From Paucibacter sediminis (lineage in GTDB: Bacteria; Pseudomonadota; Gammaproteobacteria; Burkholderiales; Burkholderiaceae_C), in NCBI RefSeq assembly GCF_030254645.1, contig NZ_CP116346.1, forward strand, positions 1,158,001-1,222,000: a stretch of DNA of 64,000 bases, in the 5' to 3' direction. Below are positions 49,883 through 58,571 of this stretch, in pieces (the stretch's first letter is position 1; each line of letters opens with the position of its first letter). Under the pieces are notes generated by a model that did no database searches, was not told where the DNA came from, and was given only the letters and a program-made list of their open reading frames with translations. The position numbers and the translations under genes are program-made.

Positions 49883-51394
49883 ATGAAACCGTCGCTGCAG
49901 GTACGCCTCTCCCAGCATCTGTCGCTGACGCCGCAGCTGCAGCAGTCCATCCGTCTGCTGCAGCTCTCCACCCTGGAGCTGAACCAGGAAGTGGAGCAGA
50001 TGCTCACCAGCAACCCGCTGCTGGAAACCGACGAGGAGTTTGGCGAGGCCGCGCCGGTGCGCCTGGATGCGGCGGCGCCGCTGCAGCGCGAGGACTCGGC
50101 GGCCGAAGTCAGCGCGGAGAGCAGCGGCGAGGGCGAGTCGGTGGCCGAGATCAAGGGCGACGACTTCGGCACCACCGAGCGCGACGACTGGGAGAACGGC
50201 ACCGAGCGCGACGACTTCGACGGCATCCGTGAAACACCCGGCACGGGCAGCGGCAGCGGCGACGACGATGGCGAGCGCCCCGAACAGCAGGGCCCCGGCA
50301 TCTCGCTGCAGGAGCATCTGAACGCCCAGCTCGCCGGCATGCAGCTGAGCCAGACCGACCGCGCCGCGCTGATGGTGCTGATCGAGTCGCTCAACGAGGA
50401 CGGCTATCTGGAAGACAGCCTGGAAGAGCTCACCGAGGCGCTCTCGGGCGATGCCGATGCCGAGGCGCGCGAGGATCTGCTGGACACGCTCAAATGCGCG
50501 CTCAAGTGGTTGCAGAGCCTGGAGCCGGTGGGCGTGGGCGCGCGCAACCTGTCCGAATGCCTACTGCTGCAGTTGCGCGCCAAGCCGCGCAGCCAGGCCC
50601 AGGTGGTGGCGATCCTGATCTGCAAGCAATACCTCGAGCTGCTGGCCAAGCGCGACCTGAAGCGCCTGATGTCGCTCACCGGCGCCGACGAGGCCTTGCT
50701 GCGCGAGGCCCAGGGCATGATCACCGAGCTGGAGCCCAAGCCGGGCCGCCAGTTCGCGCGCAGCGAGGCGGCGGCGGTGGTGCCGGACGTGATCGTGCGC
50801 AAGTCCGGCCGCGGCTTCCGCGTCACGCTCAACCCCGACGTGATGCCCAAGCTGCGCATCAACGAGCTCTACGCCCATGCGCTGCGTCAGACGCGCGGCG
50901 GCGTCAGCAATTCGCCGCTGGGCACGCAGCTGCAGGAGGCGCGCTGGTTCATCAAGAACATCCAGCAGCGCTTCGACACCATCCTGCGCGTCTCCGAGGC
51001 CATCGTGGAGCGCCAGAAGGGCTTCTTCTCGCATGGCGAGCTGGCGATGAAGCCGCTGGTGCTGCGCGAGATCGCCGACGAGCTGGGCCTGCACGAGTCC
51101 ACCATCTCGCGCGTCACCACCGCCAAATACATGGCCACGCCCTGGGGCACCTTCGAGCTCAAGTACTTCTTCGGCTCGGGGCTCAACACCGAGGCGGGCG
51201 GCAATGCCTCCAGCACCGCGGTGCGCGCCCTCATCAAGCAGTTCGTGGCCGCCGAGGATGCCGCCAAGCCGCTCTCGGACAGCCAGCTTTCCAGCATGCT
51301 GGAGGAGCAGGGCATCCAGGTGGCGCGCCGCACCGTGGCGAAATACCGCGAAGCACTGAAGATCGCGCCGGCCAATCTGCGCAAGGCCATGTAG
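49883..51394 (+). CDS. rpoN: RNA polymerase sigma-54 factor
   Basis: A 503-residue sigma factor. Region I is the Gln/Leu-rich N-terminus MKPSLQVRLSQHLSLTPQLQQSIRLLQLSTLEL. Region II is a very acidic linker (about 50-140) with D-D and E-rich stretches. Region III ends with the helix-turn-helix LGLHESTISRVTTAKY and the RpoN box A-R-R-T-V-A-K-Y-R-E near residue 480. It recognises -24/-12 promoters, and two candidates lie in this window (192-208 and 24698-24714). It lies 3 bases after lptB, the classic lptB-rpoN order; the usual hpf-ptsN genes do not follow. Confidence 0.97.
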   Translation: MKPSLQVRLSQHLSLTPQLQQSIRLLQLSTLELNQEVEQMLTSNPLLETDEEFGEAAPVRLDAAAPLQREDSAAEVSAESSGEGESVAEIKGDDFGTTERDDWENGTERDDFDGIRETPGTGSGSGDDDGERPEQQGPGISLQEHLNAQLAGMQLSQTDRAALMVLIESLNEDGYLEDSLEELTEALSGDADAEAREDLLDTLKCALKWLQSLEPVGVGARNLSECLLLQLRAKPRSQAQVVAILICKQYLELLAKRDLKRLMSLTGADEALLREAQGMITELEPKPGRQFARSEAAAVVPDVIVRKSGRGFRVTLNPDVMPKLRINELYAHALRQTRGGVSNSPLGTQLQEARWFIKNIQQRFDTILRVSEAIVERQKGFFSHGELAMKPLVLREIADELGLHESTISRVTTAKYMATPWGTFELKYFFGSGLNTEAGGNASSTAVRALIKQFVAAEDAAKPLSDSQLSSMLEEQGIQVARRTVAKYREALKIAPANLRKAM

Positions 51395-51431
51395 CCGGCC
51401 TCAGATTGAGAAACATCAAGCTTTGAAGCCC

Positions 51432-54173
51432 ATGGACTGGGTACCGTGGCATCCCTCGATGTCCGCCCCGTCCCACCTCGACCTGCCCGCCGTCCATGCC
51501 TGGAGGCGCTGGCGCGCCTGGGCCTTGCTGGCGCTGGTGCTGGCGCTGGCCTGGGCCCTCGCGCTGGGCTGGCTGGCCAATGAACGCGAGGCGCTGCGCC
51601 GCCACGAGGGCGAGAAGCTCGAGGGCCTGGTGCGCACCCTGGACGGCATCGTCGCGCAGCAGCTGATTGCCACCCATGCCGCGCTGCAGACCGTGGCCTC
51701 GCAAGCGCCCGGCTGGCGGCCGGCCCAGCTGCAGCAGGACGGCGAGCCCCTGATGCGCACCCTGGCCCAGGCCATGCCGGGCGTGCGCGCGCTGCTGCTG
51801 CTGGATGCCCAGGGCCGGATCATGGCCAGCTCGCACGTCGACCTGCTGAAGCTGGACCTGCGCCAGCACCGGGCCGTGCAGGCGCTAGGCGCGCATCCCC
51901 AGCCGGGTCTGCTCTATGTGTCGCCGCCGCTGCAGGACCCGCTGGCCGCGCAGTGCATCAGTCTGGCGCGCCTGCTCTTCGGTCAGGGCGATCGGCCGGT
52001 CGGTCTGGTCATCGCCCTGCTGGATCCGCACTACTTCGGCCTGGTGCTGCAAACCGTCCAACCCTCGGCGCAGACCTGGGTGGCATTGGCGCACCAGGAC
52101 GGCATGCTCTTTACCCTCGCCCCCGAGAACCCGGCATGGATGCAACGCAGCCTGTTGGCTCAGCCCGGTTCACTGCTGGAGCGGCATCTGGCCACCGGGC
52201 GCGATGCCAGCCTGCAGCAAAGCCATACCCTGCTCAGCCGCGATGAGCGCCTGGTGGCCACACACACGGTGCGCCCCAGCGGCCTGCGCGCCGACAAGCA
52301 ACTGCTGGTGGCGGTGGGCCGCACCATGGAGAGCGTCGAAGCGCCCTTGCGGCGCCAGCAGCAGGCCCTGCTGCAGCTCGGCAGCGCGCTCACGCTCGGT
52401 GCCGCGCTGACCCTGTGGCTCTGGCAACGCCGCCGCGGCCTGCTGGCCCGGCTGCGCCAGCAGGCCGCGCAGGCGCTGAAGGCCCAGGCCGAGCAGACCC
52501 AGGCCATCCTCGACAACATGGTCGATGGCGTCATCACCATCGACCGCCATGGCGTGATCGCCTCGATCAACCCGGCGGCCTGTCGCATGTTCGGCTACCA
52601 GGCGCGCGAGCTGCTGGGCGGCAACGTCAACCGGCTCATGGCCGAACCCGAACGCAGCCTGCACGACGCACATATCAAGCGTTATCTGGAAGGCGGCGCG
52701 CCGCACGTGATCGGGCTGGGCCGCGATGTCAACGGCCTGCGCAAGGACGGCCATAGCTTCCCCATGAGCCTGGCGGTCTCGCACATCGAGCGCGACGGCG
52801 AGCCGCTGTTCATCGGCCTGACGCGCGACATCACCGAGCGCAAGCGCGCCGAGGCCGCGATCGAGCAGCTCGCCTTCTACGACCCGCTCACCGGCCTGCC
52901 GAACCGCCGCCTGCTGCTGGACCGCCTGCACCAGGCCCTGGCGGCGAGCCGGCGCGGCGCGCGTCAGGGCGCGGTGCTGTTCATCGACCTGGACAACTTC
53001 AAGTCGCTCAACGACACCCTGGGCCACGGCATGGGCGACCGCATGCTGCAGGCCGTGGCCAAGCGCCTGCAGGCCTCGCTGCGCGCCGAGGACACGGTGG
53101 CGCGCTGGGGCGGCGACGAGTTCGTGGTGCTGCTGCAGGATCTGGGCCAGGACGCGCACCGCGCCGCCCTGCATGCCGAGGCCGCCGGCGAGAAGCTGCT
53201 GCGCGTGCTGGGCCAGCCCTACCACCTGGACGACAGCGCGCACCACAGCACGCCCAGCATCGGCATCGTGATGTGGGGCGAGGCCGAGTCCAGCGCCGAG
53301 GAGCTGCTCAAGCACGCCGATCACGCGCTCTACCAGGCCAAGGCCGCGGGGCGCAACCGGCTCTGCTTCTTCGACCCGGTGACCCAGGCAGCGATGGCCG
53401 AGCTGGCCCTGCTGGAGGCAGATCTGCGCCAGGCAGTGAACTACCAGCAGTTCGAGCTGCACTACCAGGCCCAGGTCGATGCCGACGGCCGCCTGCTGGG
53501 CGCCGAAGCCCTGCTGCGCTGGCAGCATCCGCAGCGCGGCTGGATCTCGCCGGCCCAGTTCATCCCGCTGGCCGAGCATTGCGGCGTGATCGGCCAGCTG
53601 GGCGAATGGGTGTTGCAGCAAAGCTGCGCCCAGCTCAGCGCCTGGGCCCAGGTGCCGGCGCTGGCCGGGCTCAGCCTGGCGGTGAACCTGAGCGCACACC
53701 AATTCCGGCAGAAGGGTTTGCTGGGCTTCATGCAGCAGTTGCTGGCGCGCAGCGGCGCGCCCACCGACAAGCTCAAGCTCGAGCTCACCGAGAGCGCCCT
53801 GGTGGAAGACGTGGAGGCGGTGATCGCGCTGATGGGCGAGCTGCGCCGCCTGGGCCTGCGCTTTTCGCTGGACGACTTCGGCACCGGCTATTCCTCGCTG
53901 GCCTATCTGAAGCGCCTGCCGCTGGACCAGCTCAAGATCGACCAGAGCTTTGTGCGCGATCTGCTCACCGAGCCGAATGCCCAGGCGATTGCGCGCGCGG
54001 TGATACAGCTGGGCGACAGCCTGGGCCTGGCGGTGATTGCCGAGGGCGTGGAAACCGAGGCCCAGATGCTGGCCCTGCGCGGCCAGGGCTGCCATGCCTT
54101 CCAGGGCTATTTCTTCGCCCGGCCGCTGCCGCTGGCGGAATTCGAGGCGCTGGCGCACAAGCTGGGACAATAG
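51432..54173 (+). CDS. Membrane-anchored Cache-PAS-GGDEF-EAL c-di-GMP protein
   Basis: A protein of about 913 residues. Transmembrane helix 1 is at about 30-50. A periplasmic sensor of about 240 residues (Cache-like) follows, then transmembrane helix 2 near 310-330, a PAS domain (about 355-475, AILDNMVDGVITIDRHGVIASINPAACRMFGYQ), GGDEF at 560-564 (W-G-G-D-E-F), and EAL with EALLRW from 692, DDFGTGYSSLAYL and QGYFFARPL. Both catalytic motifs are intact. It follows rpoN after 37 bases, in place of the hpf-ptsN genes often found there. The ATG at 51432 is used; a TTG at 51423 and an ATG at 51459 are alternatives. Confidence 0.91.
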   Translation: MDWVPWHPSMSAPSHLDLPAVHAWRRWRAWALLALVLALAWALALGWLANEREALRRHEGEKLEGLVRTLDGIVAQQLIATHAALQTVASQAPGWRPAQLQQDGEPLMRTLAQAMPGVRALLLLDAQGRIMASSHVDLLKLDLRQHRAVQALGAHPQPGLLYVSPPLQDPLAAQCISLARLLFGQGDRPVGLVIALLDPHYFGLVLQTVQPSAQTWVALAHQDGMLFTLAPENPAWMQRSLLAQPGSLLERHLATGRDASLQQSHTLLSRDERLVATHTVRPSGLRADKQLLVAVGRTMESVEAPLRRQQQALLQLGSALTLGAALTLWLWQRRRGLLARLRQQAAQALKAQAEQTQAILDNMVDGVITIDRHGVIASINPAACRMFGYQARELLGGNVNRLMAEPERSLHDAHIKRYLEGGAPHVIGLGRDVNGLRKDGHSFPMSLAVSHIERDGEPLFIGLTRDITERKRAEAAIEQLAFYDPLTGLPNRRLLLDRLHQALAASRRGARQGAVLFIDLDNFKSLNDTLGHGMGDRMLQAVAKRLQASLRAEDTVARWGGDEFVVLLQDLGQDAHRAALHAEAAGEKLLRVLGQPYHLDDSAHHSTPSIGIVMWGEAESSAEELLKHADHALYQAKAAGRNRLCFFDPVTQAAMAELALLEADLRQAVNYQQFELHYQAQVDADGRLLGAEALLRWQHPQRGWISPAQFIPLAEHCGVIGQLGEWVLQQSCAQLSAWAQVPALAGLSLAVNLSAHQFRQKGLLGFMQQLLARSGAPTDKLKLELTESALVEDVEAVIALMGELRRLGLRFSLDDFGTGYSSLAYLKRLPLDQLKIDQSFVRDLLTEPNAQAIARAVIQLGDSLGLAVIAEGVETEAQMLALRGQGCHAFQGYFFARPLPLAEFEALAHKLGQ

Positions 54174-54198
54174 GCGTTTTCTCCCGCCCCCTGCCGCC

Positions 54199-55476
54199 AT
54201 GTCCCGCGCCGAACTCCTGAATCTGTTTGTCTCCTGCCCCGGCGGTGTCGAAGCCCTGCTGGAGCAGGAGCTGCGCGCCGTGCTGCCCAAGGGCAAGATC
54301 GAGGCCCTGCGCGGCGGCTGCGCGGTGCGCGCTGAAGCTGAGGGCGTGCTGATCATCAATCTCGAGAGCCGGCTGGCGCAACGCGTGCTGGTGGAGCTGA
54401 TCGAGGGCGGCTACCGCCACGAGGACGATCTCTATGCGCTGGCGCGCCAGGTCGACTGGGAGCGCTGGATCACGCCGCGCCACACCATCAAGGTCGACAC
54501 CACCGCCCACCGCTCGCCGCTCAAGAGCCTCAACTTCGCCACCCTGCGGGTGAAGGACGCGATCTGCGACACCTTGCGCGACGCCACCGGCGAGCGCCCC
54601 AGCGTCGACACCTATGCCCCCGACCTGCCGGTGGTGCTGCATGTCGGCGAGGAGCGCGCCGCGCTCTACGTGGACACCTCGGGCGAGCCGCTCTTCAAGC
54701 GCGGCTGGCGCGTCGACAAGGGCGATGCCCCGCTGAAGGAAACGCTGGCCGCCGCGATGCTGGCCGCGGCCGGCTGGAAGGGCACGCCCGACACCGGCGG
54801 CGCCCTGCACGACCCCTGCTGCGGCTCGGGCACCATTCCGATCGAGGCGGCGCTGATCGCCAGCGGCGCGGCGCCCGGCATCATGCGGCGCTTTGCCTTC
54901 GAGGCGCAGCTGCCCTTCCAGCCCCTGCAGAACCGCTGGGCCGAGCTCAAGCGCGCCGCACAGGCACGCGTGCATGCGCCCGCCGTGCCCATCTACGCCA
55001 GCGACGTGGCCTTCCGCATGGTGGACTTCGCGCGCCGCAACGCCGAGCGCGCCGGCGTGGCCCAGTACATCCAGTTCAACGGCGGCGACGCGCTGGAGCG
55101 CCCCGCGCCGCAGCTGCCCGAGGGCATGCCCGGCACGCTGATGATGAATCCGCCCTATGGCGAGCGCATCGAGGTGCGCGGCAAGGCGGCCGCGGTGCGC
55201 GAGCACAGCGGCTCGGAGCAGCGCGACGCCACCGACGACTTCTTCCCCCGCCTGGCCTCGCACTGGAAGCGCGGCTACACGCAGGCGAGCGCCGGCTGGA
55301 CCGCCTGGATGCTGAGCCCCGACATGAAGCTGCCCACCAAGATGCGGCTGAAGGAGTCGCGCCGCTTCCCGATGTGGAACGGCCCGATCGAGTGCCGCCT
55401 GTTCCGCTTCGATCTGGTGGCGGGCTCGGCGCGCGCGCCCAGGTCAGAGGTCGCGAACGCGGAACCTAACGACTGA
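54199..55476 (+). CDS. rlmL: 23S rRNA (guanine-N2) methyltransferase, RlmL half
   Basis: A 425-residue THUMP-type methyltransferase. The N-terminal ferredoxin-like and THUMP domain covers about 1-160 (FVSCPGGVEALLEQEL ... RHTIKVDTTAHRSPLKSLNFATLRVKDAICD). The Rossmann catalytic domain has D-P-C-C-G-S-G-T-I-P-I-E (SAM motif I) and NPPYGERI (motif IV, amino-methylation of guanine). E. coli RlmKL is a 702-residue fusion; here only the RlmL (m2G2445) half is present, as in many betaproteobacteria. It starts 25 bases after the GGDEF-EAL stop and is convergent with rsmE. Confidence 0.87.
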   Translation: MSRAELLNLFVSCPGGVEALLEQELRAVLPKGKIEALRGGCAVRAEAEGVLIINLESRLAQRVLVELIEGGYRHEDDLYALARQVDWERWITPRHTIKVDTTAHRSPLKSLNFATLRVKDAICDTLRDATGERPSVDTYAPDLPVVLHVGEERAALYVDTSGEPLFKRGWRVDKGDAPLKETLAAAMLAAAGWKGTPDTGGALHDPCCGSGTIPIEAALIASGAAPGIMRRFAFEAQLPFQPLQNRWAELKRAAQARVHAPAVPIYASDVAFRMVDFARRNAERAGVAQYIQFNGGDALERPAPQLPEGMPGTLMMNPPYGERIEVRGKAAAVREHSGSEQRDATDDFFPRLASHWKRGYTQASAGWTAWMLSPDMKLPTKMRLKESRRFPMWNGPIECRLFRFDLVAGSARAPRSEVANAEPND

Positions 55477-55487
55477 ACTGCCGGCGC

Positions 55488-56222
55488 TCAGGCCGACTGC
55501 AGCGCCAGCCAGGAGAGCACCGCCAGCGGTGCGGTATCGGCGCGCAGGATGCGCGGGCCCAGCTTGGCGGCCACGAAGCCGCGCGCACGCGCCGCCTCCT
55601 CCTCGGCCGGGCTCAGGCCGCCCTCGGGGCCGCTCAGCACCAGCGTCTCGGCTGCGGCGGCCTGCTGGTTCACCAGCTCGTGCAGGGGCCTGGCGGCGCC
55701 CGGGCTCAGCAGCCAGCGCCGCTGCGCTGGCGCGGGCTCGCCCAGGCCGGCCAGCCAGGCCGCCAGCGGCTGCACCGGCGCGATACGCGGCACGCGCGTG
55801 CGGCCGCTCTGCTCGCTGGCCGCCACCGCCACGCCCTGCCAATGCGCCACCTTCTTGTCGGCGCGCTCGCCGGCCAGGCGCAGCACCGAACGCTCGCTCA
55901 TGAGCGGCTGCAGCGCCGCGGCGCCCAGCTCGGTGGCCTTCTCGATCAGGCCGTCCATGCGGTCGTTGGCGGGCATCACCACCGCCAGGGTCAGGTCTTG
56001 CGCGAGCTCGCGCTGCACCAGCTGGCGCGCCTGCAGGTGCACGCGCACCTCGCTGCGGCCCATCGCCAGCACCTCGGCCTGCCACTCGCCGCCGCTGCCA
56101 TCGAACAGGGTCACGGGGCTGCCGGGCTGCAGGCGCAGCACCTGCACATGGCGGGCCGCGCTGGGCGGCAGGCTCAGCTCGCCGGCGGCAAGCGGGGTCT
56201 CAACAAAAAAACGCGGGGGCAT
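55488..56222 (-). CDS. rsmE: 16S rRNA (uracil-1498-N3) methyltransferase
   Basis: A 244-residue SPOUT-class enzyme methylating U1498 of 16S rRNA. The N-terminal PUA-like domain (MPPRFFVETPLAAGELSLPPSAARHVQVLRLQPGS) is followed by the knotted domain with ATELGAAALQPLMSERS, LVLSGPEGGLSPAEEEAA and LRADTAPLAVLSWLALQ, the conserved trefoil-knot and SAM motifs. The length is normal. It is transcribed away from the hypothetical gene 23 bases upstream, which reads in the same direction and may share its promoter. Confidence 0.95.
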   Translation of the reverse strand: MPPRFFVETPLAAGELSLPPSAARHVQVLRLQPGSPVTLFDGSGGEWQAEVLAMGRSEVRVHLQARQLVQRELAQDLTLAVVMPANDRMDGLIEKATELGAAALQPLMSERSVLRLAGERADKKVAHWQGVAVAASEQSGRTRVPRIAPVQPLAAWLAGLGEPAPAQRRWLLSPGAARPLHELVNQQAAAAETLVLSGPEGGLSPAEEEAARARGFVAAKLGPRILRADTAPLAVLSWLALQSA

Positions 56223-56245
56223 GGCTCAACTCCTGAGCCCGCAGT

Positions 56246-56761
56246 TTAGGTGCTCATCCCCATGGCGCGCCGCACCTGCCGGGCCAGGTCTTCGCCCTGG
56301 GCCTCGCGCACCTGTTCGACAAAGCGTTGCGCCAGCATCTGCAGCTCGTGCAGATTGCCGCAGCGCTCCACGTCCAGCACCACCCGGTAACCCTTCATCA
56401 GGCCGAGGTATTGCTTGGCATGGCGGGTCAGGTAGGCATACAGCTCCTCGTAGCCCAGCTGCGGCAGCTCGCTGCCGTCCAGCGCCAGCACGGGCGACGC
56501 GGCGGGCGCAGCGGCGGCAGCAGCAGCAGCGGAAGCAGGAATGGCCGCCGTGGCCCCGAAGGGCGCCGCCACCAGCGCGTGCTGCAGCAGCAGTTCGAAA
56601 TCGGCCTCGGTGGCACCCTGCACCAGCGCCAGCCACTGGCGCGCGGTCTTGGAGGCATCCAGCACCAGCAGCAGATTGCGGGCCACGCGCGAGAGGGCCA
56701 GGGCGCGGCTCTTGATTTCCGCGCGTCCGGCTTCGGTCTTCTGATAGTTCAGGTCCAGCAC
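56246..56761 (-). CDS. Conserved-looking hypothetical protein with helical N-terminus
   Basis: A 171-residue protein I do not recognise. The N-terminal 60 residues are helical and read like a helical bundle with RALALSRVARNLLLVLDASKTARQWLALVQGATEADFELLLQHALV. An Ala/Pro-rich linker of about 20 residues follows (AAIPASAAAAAAAAP), then a second helical domain (ELYAYLTRHAKQYLGLMKGYRVVLDVERCGNLHELQML). There is no signal peptide or membrane helix. The N-terminal block resembles short regulator-like domains common in Burkholderiales, but this is pattern only. The gene lies upstream of rsmE. Confidence 0.6.
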   Translation of the reverse strand: MLDLNYQKTEAGRAEIKSRALALSRVARNLLLVLDASKTARQWLALVQGATEADFELLLQHALVAAPFGATAAIPASAAAAAAAAPAASPVLALDGSELPQLGYEELYAYLTRHAKQYLGLMKGYRVVLDVERCGNLHELQMLAQRFVEQVREAQGEDLARQVRRAMGMST

Positions 56762-56821
56762 CGCAATCCCTCCAGTGGCTCAGCTTACGCCGAGGCTGTG
56801 CGTCGGTGGCCGCTCGCGATG

Positions 56822-58495
56822 CTACTTTTTGTCGCGTAGTTCACGCCGCAGGATCTTGCCCACCGGAGTCTTGGGCAGTTCGGTGCGGAACTCGACGATC
56901 TTGGGGCGCTTGTAGCCGGTCAGGTTGGCCTCGCAATAGGCGCGCACATCGGCCTCGCTGATGGCCGGGTTCTTCTTCACGATCACGACCTTGACGGCCT
57001 CGCCGGCCTTCTCGTCCGGGATGCCCACGGCGGCGCATTCCAGCACGCCCTCCATCTGGGTCAGCACGTCCTCGATCTCGTTCGGATAGACGTTGAAGCC
57101 GCTCACCAGAATCATGTCCTTCTTGCGGTCCACGATCTTGAAGTAGCCGCGCTCGTCCACCGTGCCGATGTCGCCGGTGCGGAAGAAGCCGTCGGGCGTC
57201 ATCACCTTGGCGGTTTCGTCGGGGCGCTGCCAGTAGCCGGCCATCACCTGCGGGCCCTTGATGGCGATCTCGCCGGCCTGGCCGGGGCCGACCTCCTGGC
57301 CGTCGTCATCCAGCAGCTTGAGCTCGGTGCTCGACATCGGCATGCCGATGGTGCCGCTGTAGGCGGTGCTGTCGGTGGGGTTGCAGGTGGCCACCGGCGA
57401 GGTCTCCGACAGCCCGTAGCCCTCCACGATGGGGCAGCCGGTCTTGTCCAGCCAGAGCTTGGCGGTGGCCTGCTGCACCGCCATGCCGCCGCCCACCGAG
57501 ATCGCCAGATGGCTCCAGTCCACGCTGTTGAAGTCGGCATGGTTGGCCATCGCCATGAACAGCGTGTTCACCGCCGGCAGGCTGTGGAAACGATGCTGGG
57601 CCAGCTCCTTGAACACCGCCGGCAGGTCGCGCGGATTGGGGATCAGCACATTGCAGCCGCCCATATGCATGGACAGCATCATGTTGGTGGTGAAACCGAA
57701 GATGTGATACAGCGGCAGCGCGCAGATGCTCACCATCTGCTCGCCGGCCGGGATCTTCTTGAGCGCCGGCTGGTACCAGGCCTCGGCCTGCATCACATTG
57801 GCCACCAGATTGCGGTGCAGCAGCACCGCGCCCTTGCTGACGCCGGTGGTGCCGCCGGTGTACTGCAACACGGCGATGTCGCCCGGCTGCACATTCGGTG
57901 CCTTGTAGGCCATGCCGCGGCCACGGCTCAGCGCGTCGTTGAAGCGCACCGCCGTCGGCAGCTCGAAGGCCGGCACCAGCTTCTTCACCTTGCGCACCAC
58001 GTAGTTGACGATCAGGCCCTTGGGGAAGCCCAGCAGATCGCCCATCGAAGCCAGCACCACATGCTTGGTGGGCACCTGGTTGATGACCTGCTGCAGGGTG
58101 GCGGCAAAGTTCTCGATGATGACGATGGCCTTGGCACCGGCGTCCTTGAGCTGGTGCTCCAGCTCGCGCGGCGTGTAGAGCGGGTTCACGTTCACCACCA
58201 CATAGCCGGCGCGCAGCACCGCCGCCACCGCCACCGGATATTGCGGGATGTTGGGCATCATGAGGGCGACGCGGTCACCCTTGTCCAGGCCCAGACTCTG
58301 CAGATAGGCGGCCAGGGCGCGCGACATCTCGTCGATCTGCGCAAAGCTGATGCTGCGGCCCATGATCTTGTAGGCGGGGCGCTGCGGGTACTTCTTGAAC
58401 GCCGCGTCCATCAGGTCGACCAAGGACGGATAAAGCCCGGTGTTGATCTCCGCGGGCACGCCCTCGGAATAATGCTTCAGCCAGATTTTCTCCAT
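56822..58495 (-). CDS. fadD: Long-chain fatty acid-CoA ligase
   Basis: A 557-residue AMP-forming synthetase that activates fatty acids for beta-oxidation. The start MEKIWLKHYSEGVPAEIN is the family N-terminus and has GGAG eight bases upstream. Adenylation motifs are YTGGTTGVSKGAVL, GYGLSETSPV and GEIAIKGPQVMAGYW, followed by RTGDIG, KKDMILVSGFNVYPNEIE (FACS signature) and the C-terminal catalytic Lys in LPKTPVGKILRRELR. It lies 76 bases after the sensor kinase of the pnt region on the same strand and probably has its own promoter. Confidence 0.95.
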   Translation of the reverse strand: MEKIWLKHYSEGVPAEINTGLYPSLVDLMDAAFKKYPQRPAYKIMGRSISFAQIDEMSRALAAYLQSLGLDKGDRVALMMPNIPQYPVAVAAVLRAGYVVVNVNPLYTPRELEHQLKDAGAKAIVIIENFAATLQQVINQVPTKHVVLASMGDLLGFPKGLIVNYVVRKVKKLVPAFELPTAVRFNDALSRGRGMAYKAPNVQPGDIAVLQYTGGTTGVSKGAVLLHRNLVANVMQAEAWYQPALKKIPAGEQMVSICALPLYHIFGFTTNMMLSMHMGGCNVLIPNPRDLPAVFKELAQHRFHSLPAVNTLFMAMANHADFNSVDWSHLAISVGGGMAVQQATAKLWLDKTGCPIVEGYGLSETSPVATCNPTDSTAYSGTIGMPMSSTELKLLDDDGQEVGPGQAGEIAIKGPQVMAGYWQRPDETAKVMTPDGFFRTGDIGTVDERGYFKIVDRKKDMILVSGFNVYPNEIEDVLTQMEGVLECAAVGIPDEKAGEAVKVVIVKKNPAISEADVRAYCEANLTGYKRPKIVEFRTELPKTPVGKILRRELRDKK

Positions 58496-58571
58496 CTTTT
58501 GTCTCCAGTACGGTGGGCGCATTCTCGGCCATGGGTGGCGCCCCCAGCATCAGGGGATTCGATAGCGCTCT

